From NCBI GenBank assembly GCA_024220505.1, contig JAKZZE010000008.1:1612001-1676000 (forward strand): DNA of 64,000 nucleotides. Reading direction: 5' to 3'. The DNA comes from Rhizopus arrhizus (lineage: Eukaryota; Mucoromycota; Mucoromycetes; Mucorales; Rhizopodaceae). The notes below the pieces were generated by a model. The model worked only from the letters and a program-made list of their open reading frames with translations. It made no database searches and was not told the DNA's origin. Positions 25,451 through 37,136 of the stretch are shown in pieces. A program made the position numbers and the translations under genes. The first letter of the stretch is position 1; each line of letters begins with the position of its first letter.

Positions 25451-25770
25451 GTTACACTGTCAATTTGTAAAAAGCCATGTAATTTTTCATCCATGATTAA
25501 ATCAAAGCGCCACTCACTCTAGTGACATAAAAGGTAAATAGAGCCACGATTCTGTCAGTAGAGAGAAAAAGAGAGAAGAGAGGGTGTATCATTCAGTGGA
25601 TTCTATTGGATCTTGTATCAATTGAATCTTGCCATCCTTTCTTTTTCTCATTCATTCACCATCTTATCCTTTTATCCTATTTTCCTTCTTTGCTGTGACG
25701 TTATGGCTGAACAGTTTCTTCTTGGCATTTTTTTTTTTTTTAGTATCAAAAGGTGGCTTGACAGTGTAAC
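25451..25770. mobile_element. MITE-like segment with 13-bp terminal inverted repeats
   Basis: GTTACACTGTCAA (25451-25463) is matched by its exact reverse complement TTGACAGTGTAAC (25758-25770), spanning 320 bp. There is no open frame inside. I see no convincing target-site duplication (left flank CAAAGGAG, right flank ACAATTAT). It sits 64 nt before the kinase ATG, so it may supply the promoter or leader. Confidence 0.45.
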
Positions 25771-25834
25771 ACAATTATAATTTATGACTTGATAAAAAGT
25801 GGCTCAATCCCCCTTTCTTTCTCTTTATTTTCTT

Positions 25835-27311
25835 ATGTCAAATACTCCTTCACCAAGTAGTTCTAAAAGAAGAAGTCGTCCACATTCTGTCGTAGAAACT
25901 TTGGGTGCAACTACCTCTGAAACAAAAGAAGGTTTACGTAAAATCAATAATTACCTTTTGAAAAAAGAAATTGGAAGAGGCGCGTTTGGTACGGTTCATC
26001 TCGGTATTGATGAAAATACAGATGTGGAATATGTAAGGACAAGAAAAATAGAAAAAAAGGTTTTAAAATTAACAGTTTTAAAAAAACAGGCCATTAAAGA
26101 ATTTAGTAAATCAAGATTAAGAAAAAAGGAACAGATGAACCTATTTCGTCGTTCTGGACCAAGAGGTCGTATGATGGGCTTAGGTGTTGGTAGACCAAGA
26201 GCAGCAGCAGCAGCAGCAGGAAGTGATAATCCACTTGAATTAGTTCGTGGTGAGATTGCTATTTTAAAGAAATTAGACCATCCACATGTGGTTCGATTGT
26301 ATGAGGTCTTGGATGATCCCTCTGGTGATTCACTTTATATGGGTTAGGGTATTCTAATCATGAATAAGGATCGAAAAGTAAAAGACTGACAGATGTCGTT
26401 AGTATTTGAAATGATGCATAAAGGAGTCTTGATGAATATCGAAACAGATCAAGTAGCAACTCCTTATTCAGAGACTGAAGCAAGAAGATACTTTAAAGAA
26501 ATGATGCTTGGTATTGAATACTGTAAGTGTCACGATCACTTGGACCTGAATTAATTCATCCATAACAGTGCACGCGAATGATATCGTTCATCGTGATATC
26601 AAACCTGATAATTTACTCATCTCAAAGGATGACGTATTAAAAATTGTTGATTTTGGTGTATCAGAAATGTTTGTGAAAGGAAATGACAAGCTAAAGAAAT
26701 CGGCTGGTAGTCCTGCTTTTATGGCACCTGAATTATGTGTTGCTAAACGAGGTGAATTCTCTGGTAGAGCAACAGACATTTGGTCAATGGGTGTTACACT
26801 TTATTGTTTGATCTATGGTAAAACACCTTTTATGAGCAGTAATCTATTAGAATTATATGACCAAATTAAAGAAGCACCGTAAGTAAAGATGTAGGCTCAA
26901 ATAAAATCATTCAGACTGATTTTTATAGTATTGAATATGGAGACAACATAGGCAATACCTTGCTAGATTTATTTCAAAGAATATTAGACAGAAACCCTGA
27001 AACACGTATTACGATGCAAGAACTTCGCGTAAGGAAATACACAATCCGTTTTCATCTGTCCTTGTTCAATTTTGTTTTTTATATAGAATCATCCTTGGGT
27101 CACCAACAATGGTACAGAAACCATGATTTCCGAAGAAGATAACTGTGCTATCGTATCTGAAATTACCGAAGAAGACATGAATAATGCTATCAGAAGTATT
27201 GCTAGTTTATATGTTGTGATAAAGGCAGTGTCCAAGTTCAAACGTCATTCACGTACTTTGTCTCAACAGCAGAATGAACTGCAAGAAAAGTTGGAAAAGT
27301 TACAAGTTTAA
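25835..27311 (+). CDS. CaMKK-type Ser/Thr protein kinase
   Basis: Upstream kinase of the CaMKK / Sak1-Tos3-Elm1 group, which phosphorylates AMPK/Snf1- or CaMK-type kinases. Exons 25835..26032, 26090..26342, 26403..26522, 26569..26878, 26929..27028 and 27087..27311 (401 aa). The glycine loop is GRGAFGTVHLG. An RP-type insert follows (KKEQMNLFRR to GVGRPRAAAAAAGSDNP), typical of CaMKKs; it includes an alanine run encoded by GCA repeats. The catalytic loop is VHRDIKPDNLL, then DFGVSEMF. The activation segment is AGSPAFMAPE with FSGRATDIWSMGVTLYCLIYG. The C-terminal SEEDNCAIVSEITEED to KAVSKFKRHS stretch matches the regulatory tail after the kinase domain. The start was chosen at MSNTPSPSSSKRRSRPHS; upstream codons lack an ATG. 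Confidence 0.93.
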
Positions 27312-27519
27312 TTATCAATAAATATATTCAATCTAAAGTCCTTGCATGACATCACTCCCTTCTCTTGTTTCCCTATCCTCCTATAATGTTTATGCATTTT
27401 TCTTTAAATCAAACTCCGGTCCAAAAAGAGGCAACCACAACAGTAGGCCAACCCACCCTAAAAATTTGACAACCTTTTTTTTTTTTTAATAAAACAAAAA
27501 AAAAAAAGAAGAGAGAGAC

Positions 27520-27954
27520 ATGGAAGGTTTTAACTCCTGGAACGTAACTGTAGAAGCTCTTCAGTTGATATCAGGAGCCTATGTGTTTTGTCACAATCAG
27601 CTAGATAAAGTCAATGTGACATTACCAGAATTAGATCAAGTTGTCTCTGTCACGACATCCACCGTAGGATTCTTCTTGACTCATTCACCTACGGCTGTTC
27701 GAAAGTTATACTCGTTCTTCACACAGCTTCCGTTGATTGAATATAACTTTGTGGCGATACTCTTGATGCTCTTGATGCTCTATACAGTCTACTGTCTCAT
27801 GATGGCTACTTTACGATGGGTACGTGGATTGGTCTATGGATTCGTCCGGTTCAGTCTTTTCATCTTTATTGCTTATGGTTTGATCTATGCTTTTCAACAG
27901 TTTACGGATAACACTAACAAACCAAGCTATACACGAACAAGGAATCATTATTGA
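27520..27954 (+). CDS. Small membrane protein, Apq12-like
   Basis: Single-exon protein of 144 aa with one strongly hydrophobic region of two probable membrane segments (about residues 75-95, VAILLMLLMLYTVYCLMMA, and 105-122, FVRFSLFIFIAYGLIYAF). The segments are separated by a short basic turn (RWVRG). The N-terminal half is soluble and polar, and the tail is short and basic. Size, position of the hairpin and the basic link resemble Apq12, an ER/nuclear-envelope protein working with Brr6 and Brl1 in lipid homeostasis and pore assembly. The resemblance is structural, without diagnostic residues. It follows the kinase gene by 208 nt on the same strand, after a poly-T/poly-A leader. Confidence 0.5.
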   Translation: MEGFNSWNVTVEALQLISGAYVFCHNQLDKVNVTLPELDQVVSVTTSTVGFFLTHSPTAVRKLYSFFTQLPLIEYNFVAILLMLLMLYTVYCLMMATLRWVRGLVYGFVRFSLFIFIAYGLIYAFQQFTDNTNKPSYTRTRNHY

Positions 27955-28072
27955 TAAAATAGATCATTATCCACTTGACGCGTAAATAAAGAGTATTTTT
28001 TTTTCTTCTTCTTTTTCTATAATTTATTTCAAAAAAAAAAATATTTACAAAAGATGGAATGACACGAATGAT

Positions 28073-31000
28073 TCAAGAATGAATGCTCATTAATTCTTCA
28101 ACCACTTTACAAAGATCTTCTACAGTCAAATCTAATTTACGTCCACCGTGAAGACCATCAACTACATTTTGCATTTGTTGTGAGGACAAATCCAAAAAGC
28201 TCTCAATCAAATCACCGTCAATAAAATTCATTGCTTCCTCTTTACGATACATAATGTTCACGTTTCTCCAACTACAGTGTAGTGGTTAGAATAAGAAATG
28301 ATTCGACAGGTTGACTTACTCTGTATGACTTAATTCACCTATGCCTTTCACAACTCTACACATATTACACTGCATTTGATATAATAATTTGTATCTTTCT
28401 GGACTTAAATCAGCTATGACACCAATAGCTCCACTTGCTGTAGCAAAGATCAAGGAAGGTGCTATCGGACTACTGTCAGGATCGACATTATTCATTCCCA
28501 GTGAGCCTAGAGCACAAAACAATCAGAAAACATGCCGTGTATCCCCAACCATCAATAATTTACCAAATCTAAATCGACTTACGACATCGCCTAAATGCCA
28601 CGTACTGATCACATCCAATAATGGTTCATCTGCCGAGGCCTCATCTTGGCAGTGTTCCAAGACAAACAAGTGTCCTTCTCGCTCTGCTCCAATCACCAAA
28701 TTACTATCAATTGCCTTCATAGCCAGCACTTCCTTGGTCTTTTCATGAGCAGCAACCTCCAACAGTTGATCCGATTGTTGATCGTATTGAAACATGACGA
28801 CCGAATAAGCCAAATCACCCGTCATGATAAAATTCTCATGTGTCGTCATGCACTTTGTCACAGATGGCAGCCGCCTTGAACTCACCTTTACCAACCGCTG
28901 TGATTGCCATCGATAGAGGCATAAGGTGCCCTTGATACTCGCCAACAGTTTCCCTTCTATCGGACGAACGCAGTCAATCATGCCTCCAGTTTTCAATTGG
29001 CTGATCAGTCGTAGTTTACGGTCGGATGCCAGTTGAAGGACGAGGATTCGACCGAGACCATCGTTCTCCTTGCCAGACGCAACAATGTAATATTCATTGG
29101 GATCATCTTCAAACAGAACATTTGTCACTGAAAGTGGCCTCTCAAATTCCTTAAAGTAGATACGATCCAGTACTATCTATAGTTAGTAACCTACACAGTC
29201 TGTCTTCTCTTCAACTCACCCGTAAAAGATTGATCGTCTAACACTTCGAATCCTCCAGTCACAGTCGAAGGACGATAACGATCGGATATCATTCTTTCGG
29301 TAATGATACCAAACGATTTCGTGCTCTCCTGGTACACAATCCTTCTGGGCGTATCAATCGTGGGTATCTTTGTTATATGCAGCTTCTGAATCTCCTCCAT
29401 CTGTCCAATGATCAAACCTTCCTTGGTGATCAGAGCCACCGCATCAGGAAACGCATGACATCCAAAGGAAGTCGCGCAGCGTACCTCTTTCAGATTCACA
29501 TTGGAATAAACCAGCTTTTGATTACGACTGTGAACCACACTAGGCTTGTCTGATGCGGCAAATACATGTGTGACACCATTCAAGCTAAAATTAGACAGGT
29601 GGATTGGTAATTTGCCTAGAAAGGTGCGTTTCTTGTCGGACAGTTGGCCGCTGATGCTGTCTAGCTTAAAATTATAAAACTGTCCGTCACCCAGCGCGAC
29701 AAGGAGATAAACTGTGTTTTCGAATTGAGAGATCAAGATCGATCGAGGAACGACAGTGCCTCCTAAGCTCTTTTGTGCGATGGGTTGAAGGTTGGCGAGT
29801 GATAGTAAACAAACATTGGTATTGCTGTTCCATGTACCCAAGGCAACAAAGGCTGATTCGGTACGAGAGCCAATAGGGTGAATATCAATACATGAGATTT
29901 CAAAAGACAATTGTGTTTCACTAGATTTGATTAACAACACTTTTTTTTTTTCTTTTCTTTGTACGTACCCAATCACATTCAGTCTACGATTCAACACTTC
30001 GAGAGCCACCAATTTTCCAAATCCAAGTGAAACAACACACTGAGTTGGGTTCACACTAGCTACCGTAATCGGTTCATCCGATGACCAAACATCCAGCAAG
30101 GACATTGTATCCATCAATCGAACACTGCGATCTGTGACTTGAATGATCATGTCATCCACTACACATCCTGCAACCAACGTTCTTGCATTCAAGTCAATAG
30201 CCGAAAAAGTGTCGAGTTGAACGATGGTATGATCTTTTTGTAACTGCAAGAGTCTTGTCTGATGAACAAAGGACATGAGCAGCAAATCGTATTCTCCCAA
30301 AGCCCAGATTCCTTTTACACCACTGATTGGGATCATTGCCAGTTCATTTAAGCCAACACCGTTTCGAATGATCCTCAGGGATCCCTCTTTACCTGCGCCC
30401 GAGCATGTAATCACCTGTGTCTGCCCTCCCTTATCTGCCACGCAAAAGTCCGTGATGGGGCCCAGATTGGCAAAGGTCTCGATGATCTGAAGGATATCCT
30501 CACTCTCTCCTGTTGTGCGTTGAATATAGACCAACTGTGAATCGGCCAGGTTGGAGCCAACAAAGACAATGTCGTTATCCAGGTAAGCAAGACAAGAAGG
30601 AATCGAAATGGAACCAAGGTAAATAAAAGAAAGTGATTCGACGCATTGGTTGGTGGTGTTTAAAGCTAATAAATAAAGCAAACCTTCTGCGTCGCCCAAT
30701 AAAACGCGTGATCCTTCTTCATTCATAATACAATAACTTTAAACAAGTACGCTTCAGTACATGGTCCCAATCATGTCTCTCTTTTTTTTTTTTACCTGTT
30801 AATAGTAGAGGATCTGATGCCAATGGCAATAGGTGGTTGGTTGGGTTTCAAATAACGTATGAATTTACTAGCAACCAAAAGTACCCCTCCTACAGCAGGT
30901 GGCATGGCTATCAATAAGCTTGCATCCGATTCAAAATGATCCAATATGATGTCTCCTGGTACAAGTTGCCTATCTTTAATAGTAAACTTTTGAAGTAATC

Positions 31001-31791
31001 GTTGTTCAAGTGCGTCTTCATAAAGAATTAAAAGTGTTGGATCCAGTGTGTCTTGTAAAAAGGCCAAAGAAATGACCTTCTTATCAGGAAGGCTGCCTCA
31101 AAGGATCAGTAAAATACTTGGTTTTAATATCGTTTTACCTGATGTTGATATGATCTTGAGGATGGTTGTATTCTTGAGGGCGTCTTTTGCCCTCTTTATG
31201 TCTAAGGGATACTTTGCGTTGAATGGGTACAGTAGGATGTTGGCTTGCTTCTGGTATTAATAAAGTAACAGTAGATTCATAGAGGGTGGCTGCCAAGTAT
31301 CGCCAAGAAGGATCTAACGCGGTGATGACATTTGTTGTTTCGTTACGTGGTTGACCAGGAAAGGTGAATTCGCCTGATCCCTCTGTGACGATTTGTTGTT
31401 GTAAGGCATCATAGGATAATATACAATATTTGTGTCGTGCAGTAATCAATACAAGTGAGGCTTTATGCTGATTCTAAAAGGAGCACGCGTCAATATGAAT
31501 ACAACCAGATAATCAGCACATACTTTTGGCTTAAATAATTCTAAAGAAATGATTGTTCCATATATACTGAATTCTATTGTAGGCTTTAATCCATCTGGTG
31601 TTAATGTATAAACTTCAATACGAGTTCCTTTTCTATCCTTAAAAGATTTATCTTTTACTGAATTGTAAGAGATCTTGTTCATTTTACCCTAAAATCAAAT
31701 TTATTTCTTCTGAAGAAGTAAAGGATCCTTTAACAGAGAATTGTGTAGCTGTTGGTTTTTGTGCTGTAACGACATATTTATGATAACTCAT
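28073..31791 (-). CDS. DDB1: DNA damage-binding protein 1 (CUL4 adaptor)
   Basis: Adaptor of CUL4-RING ubiquitin ligases; binds DCAF receptors and acts in DNA repair and protein turnover. Eight exons: 31688..31791, 31524..31632, 31139..31473, 30796..31092, 29220..30736, 28564..29172, 28320..28506, 28073..28271, giving 1118 aa (human about 1140). The N-terminus MSYHKYVVTAQKPTATQF is nearly identical to animal DDB1. Strong blocks include ETFANLGPITDFCV, TCSGAGKEGSLRIIRNGVGL, SRSVRLMD-type strands, KLVYSNVNLKEV, EEIQKLHITKIPT and the C-terminal FIDGDLIESFLDLS ending VVEELMSIHS. These cover the three beta-propellers and C-terminal helices. All introns are 46-59 nt. A poly-A stretch codes for KEKKK at about 29940 and could hide a tiny unspliced insertion. 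Confidence 0.97.
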
Positions 31792-31874
31792 ATTTAAAGG
31801 GAAAAAAAAAAAAAAAAATTAAAGTTCCTCCAAAATCAACTTTGTTCCTACAATACTTTGGTGTTCCTATTCAG

Positions 31875-31910
<36 letters not shown>

Positions 31911-32617
31911 AATGTCATATCATTGTCTTATACTGCTTCAGTAAACCCCAGCAAGTAAATAGATACAGATGCAGTGAAATAAGTATTAAATACTATTTGT
32001 TGATGTCCTTCTAAATTCATGTATTGCTTCTACAATCGTCAGGCTCTGTAAGTAACACTGAAGACTAGTCAATAGATGAATTCATTTAATACAATAAAAT
32101 ATTAGATTGGATAACTGTACATTGTAATAAATTGAATAAAATCTGTAGTTGTTTTCTACCTTCTCTTCCATATCTTCCTTTACATATTCAGAAAGTTCGG
32201 TTCTTCACTATTTCTCATCTCATTCTACTGCAGTATTTGTGTCTGTACTTGTTATACCGTCAGCATGTGTTTAACTATAAACCTCTGACATCCTTGATAG
32301 AAAAATATACCATTGTGCTTGAGAATTATGTTTGGTGAAACAAAGGGCACAGCCAATCTGTAAATCTTGATGCTTTTGGTAAATTAGGCATACTTTAGAT
32401 ATTGAGACATAACGAGCGTTACACATGATTTTGCATGCTTTCAAAAATGACAAAACATAAAGAGGACAGCAAGTGTTCTTTTTTAGCTTTTGTTACACTA
32501 ACAAAAAAAAAAAAAAAAAAAAAGGAGGAACGGATAGTAAGAACTCATCAAAAAAAATTAAAAGTGATTGTTTCAAATACAGTTTATTTAAACTACAAGA
32601 AAAAAAAAAAAACTTTT
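31792..32617. other. Intergenic region, nothing recognised
   Basis: Contains poly-A at 31803-31818, a poly-T run of about 30 nt (31879-31909) and AT-rich sequence upstream of DDB1. Open frames here are short and built on homopolymers. Confidence 0.6.
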
Positions 32618-32899
32618 TTATAAATGTATTTCATGAGTTGAAGGATAAATTATATTCTGATCAAGCATATCCTCTTCTGTCTCTGAAGCTAACGTTAAAA
32701 ACTCGCCTTGCCCCAGTTGTTTCTTTGACCACAATAAATCAGCTACACTTGGTGAATTATCAACAAATGAATAGAGCACATTCTCTGCATCATCATGAGT
32801 TGAAGATGATTTTTCCTTTTCCTGTCCTTCTTGCTGAATCAGTCTGTTACATGTCAAGTCTAAAAAGATGGTCTGATTTTTGGGGTTATTTAAAGCCAT
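32618..32899 (-). CDS. Hypothetical small acidic protein
   Basis: Open frame of 93 aa starting MALNNPKNQTIFLDLTCNRL. It is hydrophilic and acidic, with clusters DDAENVLYSFVDNSPSVADL and ASETEEDMLDQN, and no signal peptide or membrane segment. Composition is more protein-like than neighbouring homopolymer-driven frames. A (GA)n/(CT)n leader lies upstream at about 32985-33006, as seen before other genes here. I do not recognise a family. Upstream in-frame codons give only low-complexity residues, so I chose the MALNN start. Confidence 0.45.
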   Translation of the reverse strand: MALNNPKNQTIFLDLTCNRLIQQEGQEKEKSSSTHDDAENVLYSFVDNSPSVADLLWSKKQLGQGEFLTLASETEEDMLDQNIIYPSTHEIHL

Positions 32900-33270
32900 T
32901 TTAGTGGAAAAAGAAAGAAAGATAAGAAAATAAAATAATTTGTAATTTATTATTAGTATTTTCTTGATAAAGAAAAAGAGGGAGGGAGAAAGAGAGAGAG
33001 AGAGAGTCATATGTTACTATTATTGAATGCCCTATCGGTAAATTTACTTCTTTATTACTTCTATTCAATTGCTCATTGGCAGGAGATTTATAAATCTCTC
33101 TCTATTTTTATTTTTATTTTTGAAACCGTGAGATAACTTGTGCCAAGTTGGAATTTGAGCCAAAAGGCAGAGGAGAAAAAGAGCTTCAGCCTATGATGTG
33201 TCAGTTAACATTCTTTGACTTTATAATTTCAAAAACAACAAGAGAATATCAAGGAAAAAATAAAATAAAA
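32900..33270. other. Intergenic region between divergent genes
   Basis: Promoter region shared by the small orphan ORF and the Ecm33-like gene. Contains a (GA)n tract near 32988-33006 and TTTATTTTTATTTTTG at about 33106. No gene seen. Confidence 0.5.
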
Positions 33271-33278
33271 TATAAATC
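33271..33278 (+). promoter_or_regulatory. TATA box of the Ecm33-like gene
   Basis: TATAAATC 61 nt upstream of the ATG. Confidence 0.45.
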
Positions 33279-33331
33279 TCCATCATTTTGTTCCCTTGCT
33301 CTTCTTTAAACATTAACTTTTTCTATCTTAA

Positions 33332-34753
33332 ATGACACATTTTGCTTTAAGTGCAATTGTTCTTGCTACTCTATGTGCATCTACTTTAGCTGCCGGTATA
33401 TTTATATAAAAGAAATCAGAACTTCTAAAGTAAAAATAAAACAAGAAATCTCATTCGTTTTTTTCCAGTGGATCCTAGCTGTAGCAAAAGTGTTAAAATA
33501 TTGAACCAGATCGATTTAGATTCAATTAAACACTGCAAAGCATTTGAAGGCTCAATCACCATCGAAAAAATGGGAGCCGCACAAATGCTTCGCATGGAAG
33601 GCGTTGAAACATTAAAAGGTGATTTGATCTTGTCTGGAAACCCAGAACTTGGTGGTTTCAGTGCTCCTAATCTCAAATTGGTGGATGGTCAAATCAAGAT
33701 TGAAAATCAAACGATCTTGAGCAAAGCCGAGTTCCCTCAATTGACTCAGGTGAACAGCATGACACTTTCTGTCCTGCCTGCACTTGAAATCATTCAATTC
33801 CCTGCTGGTTTAACCAAGATCGACAACATGAAGATCGAGGACACGCGTGCACCCAAGATTGATGGATTCAAGCCAGAGATGATTGGTACTTTTACTTTAA
33901 ATAACAACAACTATATGAGATCTTTTGATTTCTCTTCTGTTAAAGAAGCAAATGAAATCTATGTTCACGGAAATAATCATGGAATGTCATTTGATGTAAC
34001 ACATATACATTTGTACAAAACCAATCACTAACACTGTGTTGTATTTAGGCACCCAATCTAACAGCTCTTAATAAGGCCATCTTTTTCAACTTGGCTCAAA
34101 TCCAAGTTCCTTCTTTGACAGCCGTTCGATCTGATCTTTCTTTCCATGAAAACGAATTTTCTTCACTTAACATGGATGCCCTTCAGTCGATCGGAGGTAC
34201 GTTCACGATGGCCAACAACAACAAACTCACCGGAACCTCCTTCAAGAACTTAAACTTGATTGTCGGCGCTCTTTCGATCGGTAACAATACTCAATTGACA
34301 ACAATCGAAGGTTTTCCTAGCTTGGCAGAGATTCATGGCACCTGTGACTTGGCTGGTAACTTTGATGACTATAAACTTCCTGCTCTTAAAGATGTTCGTG
34401 GTGGAATGCGTATTCAGTCAACCTCGTCCAAGCTTGCCTGTCCTGAATTGGAGCGTAAATTGAAGGGAGAGGGTATTGTAAAGGGTACGACTTGGAGCTG
34501 TTCTGCTAATATGCAGCAAGAAGAGATGGTTCCTACTGTAGGCCAAACTCCTCCTACTGTAGACGGTAATAACAGCGGAAAGATCATTTTTGATAAAGGT
34601 TCTTCTCCTCCTACAAAGAATGGAAATGGTAGTGGCACCACCCAAGGCAGAGAGAAAGAAAATATAAGTATTACGAATGATGCTCCTACTTCTTTTGGTT
34701 CTACATCTCTTGGTCTTGCTATCACAGCTTATTTAGTCTCTATACTCTTTTAA
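33332..34753 (+). CDS. Ecm33/Sps2-family GPI-anchored cell-wall protein
   Basis: Secreted, probably GPI-anchored glycoprotein needed for wall organisation in fungi. Exons 33332..33395, 33469..33995 and 34049..34753 (431 aa). The signal peptide MTHFALSAIVLATLCASTLA is encoded by exon 1 and followed by a cysteine (DPSCSKSVKIL). The body is a right-handed solenoid of receptor-L/leucine-rich type: GSITIEKM, LKGDLILSGNPEL, LVDGQIKIENQ, IGTFTLNNNNYM, TFTMANNNKLTG, GALSIGNNTQLTTIEGFPSL. Then C...C (ACPELERKLKG to WSCSANM), a Ser/Thr/Pro/Gly linker (PPTVDGNNSGK), and a hydrophobic end, LGLAITAYLVSILF, the GPI-attachment signal. N-glycosylation sequons are common. Intron 1 (73 nt) separates signal from mature protein. 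Confidence 0.9.
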
Positions 34754-35022
34754 AAACATAAGGTTCACAAACAAATTGAAATGATTTGTAATAAAAATAT
34801 ATACGCATATACTCGAACTGATTCTGTCTAAGGATCAAATTTTTAATGTAAAGATTCTTTCTCTCCCCCCTCTCCTTTTTTTTTTTTTTTTTTTTCCTGT
34901 ATTATCGATCACAACCAGGTAGCGTGACTCGCTCACCAGTTATGCGTCAGAGCAGATACTAAATGACCAAGATTACTTTAAACTTCCTGACTCCCTTAAC
35001 ATCTCATTCAGCTCCTTTTTTT

Positions 35023-35030
35023 TATATAAA
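35023..35030 (+). promoter_or_regulatory. TATA box of the MFS gene
   Basis: TATATAAA 72 nt upstream of the MFS transporter ATG. Confidence 0.5.
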
Positions 35031-35094
35031 TTTGTTTTTCATTTCTCATTCATTTCTTTCTTTTTTCTTTATTCTCTTTTCTTTATAAATTGCA

Positions 35095-37136
35095 ATGGAC
35101 CAATTAGACACTTTATCTAGGAGTTACACAGATAGTTTTATTGCTGATAACAACTCTACGCTTTCTAGATATTCAACTCGTGAATCTTTTATTGAAACAA
35201 GAAGAAAAAGCCATCATTCATCCATCTGTTATGATTCAATTGAAGCAGAAGCTCAACAAGGAGATAATCAAATCACGCCTTTACCCAAGCTACAAATGCT
35301 TATTATTGCAATCATCTTATTCAGTGAGCCACTGACGTCAACTATTTTATTTCCCTTTATTTATTTCATGGTAAAAAGAAGATATCAATCAATACTATAA
35401 ACTTATCACATCTTGATTAGCTTAAAGACTTTCATGTGTCAGAGGATGAAAAAGAAATTGGTAAATTTGCTGGTTGGATAAGTACGTTTACATATTTTTT
35501 TTTTGTTTACATAAATAACACGCGTCAATAGCTTCCATTTTCTTTATTGCACAATTTTGTACAGCGATTATGTGGGGTAAAATATCAGATCGATATGGTC
35601 GTCGACCTGTCTTGCTTTGTGGATTGATTGGTAATGCTGTATCAACTTGTCTATTTGGTCTTAGTAAAAATCTGGCATGGGCTGTGGGAGCACGCGCACT
35701 TTGTGGAATTATGAATGGTAATGCAGGAGTTGCACGAAGTATGGTAAGTGAAATAACAGACCATACCAATAAGGCCAAAGCATTTTCTTTATTTGGATTT
35801 TGCTGGGGAGCAGGAATGATTGGTAAGTTTATAAGTGGTTTTTTTTTGTTTTATTTTAACTTTGAGTCTATTTTCTATTTTAATTATTTTAGCTGGTAAG
35901 TACAATTAAAACTTTATTTTCTCTTTGTATTAAATATGTCATGATTAGGTCCAGCATTAGGTAAATCTATAATAAATCAACTTTTCTTTATTAACAAAGC
36001 ATAAAGGTGGCTATCTGAATCACCCTGCAACACATTTCCCTTCATTGTTTAGTGCCAATCAGTTTTTAAAGGATTATCCCTACTTTTTACCATGCTTTGT
36101 ATCTGCTTTGGGTTCCACAATCGGATTTACTCTTGGTTACATCTATTTGAAGGAATCTAATCCAATCGTCTTGCAAAAAAGAGCAAATGGTGAATATGCT
36201 TCGTTGTTAAAGACCAACCATACAACTGAACAGCAAGAATCACCTGGAATAAGTCAAATATCCAAGACGTCACTTCTTGTAGTCGTTGTTTATTCGCAAG
36301 TTAACTCAAAGTGCTACACAACCATCTGCCTTACTAACTTACTATTTGTTAGACTATTTTCATTTTATGCAATGATATTTGATGAGGTCTTGCCACTTTA
36401 CTTTACTGCGCCAAAGTATGCAGGGGGCTTAGGCTTAACTTCCACTGAATTTGCAGAAATGCTTTCTTTGATGGGAATAACTCAGTTGGGCTTTCAGTTT
36501 TTACTCTATCCTGCTCTCACCAAACGTTTCTCTATCTTGGGTCTCTTTCAATTTTCGTTATTTCTCTTTTTGCCAATCTGCTTTATTTTTCCTTCTTTAA
36601 GTTCCTATAAAGAATGGATAGCTCAACATATTCAAAATCAGTCTACAGGTGCACTGATGTTTAAGTGTGGCTACCTTTTTATATTGTTATTTAGATACCT
36701 AGGTAACTGTATTGCATTTACTAGCTTGGGTATTATGGTAAAATATCGTATAAAAAACACATGCCTTTTATTAATAACTTGTTATTTTAGGTGAGTATAT
36801 CAGCTACACCAGAAATCCTTGGTACTGTGAATGGGTAATAAAGATAAATCTAAGTATAATAATAGTACTAATCATTTACTACAAGATTTTGTGTATCATG
36901 TCTTTCCTTAATGAGAGCAATTGGTAAGGTAAAGATAAAAATAAAATTGAACTAACAAATTTTATTTTATTTTAGCTCCAACTTTTGGTGGTACTATTTG
37001 GTCTTATTCATTAAAAGATGGACGTATATTTCCATTTGATTATCATTTAATTTATTATATTATGGTTATCATGACTTTGGTTAATTTAATACAAAGCTAT
37101 TTTATACCAAAGAGCTTGTCTTTGAGTAACAAATAG
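35095..37136 (+). CDS. MFS transporter, DHA1/ZIFL-like
   Basis: Proton-driven major facilitator, 519 aa, in a membrane; substrate unknown. Exons: 35095..35370, 35421..35481, 35532..35822, 35893..35895, 35949..35960, 36007..36295, 36353..36737, 36791..36834, 36886..36923, 36976..37136; summed length is divisible by three. The N-terminal cytosolic tail is Ser-rich. Motif A is GKISDRYGRRPVLLCG. Motif C is restored as GMIAGPALGGYLNHPA only if the 3-nt and 12-nt exons are used. Later marks are LFSFYAMIFDEVLPLYF, the ILGTVNG region and a second AIGAPTFGGTIW. The layout and motifs resemble fungal and plant zinc-induced-facilitator-like carriers. Intron six begins GCAAGT (GC-AG) and has a perfect TACTAAC branch sequence. 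Confidence 0.85.

Noticed and set aside
26879..26929. Suspected frameshift in the kinase between exons 4 and 5
   Set aside because: Placing the acceptor at TTTATAG with exon 5 from 26929 restores a continuous frame (P-I-E-Y-G-D-N) and a total divisible by three.
28389..28879. Plus-strand open frames across DDB1
   Set aside because: Shadows of DDB1 exons; composition and lack of motifs fit antisense frames.
29930..29965. Extra tiny intron in DDB1 at the poly-A coding stretch
   Set aside because: GTACGT...AAAG would be under 30 nt, shorter than any other intron here, and the unspliced frame is open.
34414..34725. Minus-strand frames opposite the Ecm33-like gene
   Set aside because: Antisense of the Gly/Ser/Pro-rich coding tail; no start context or domain.
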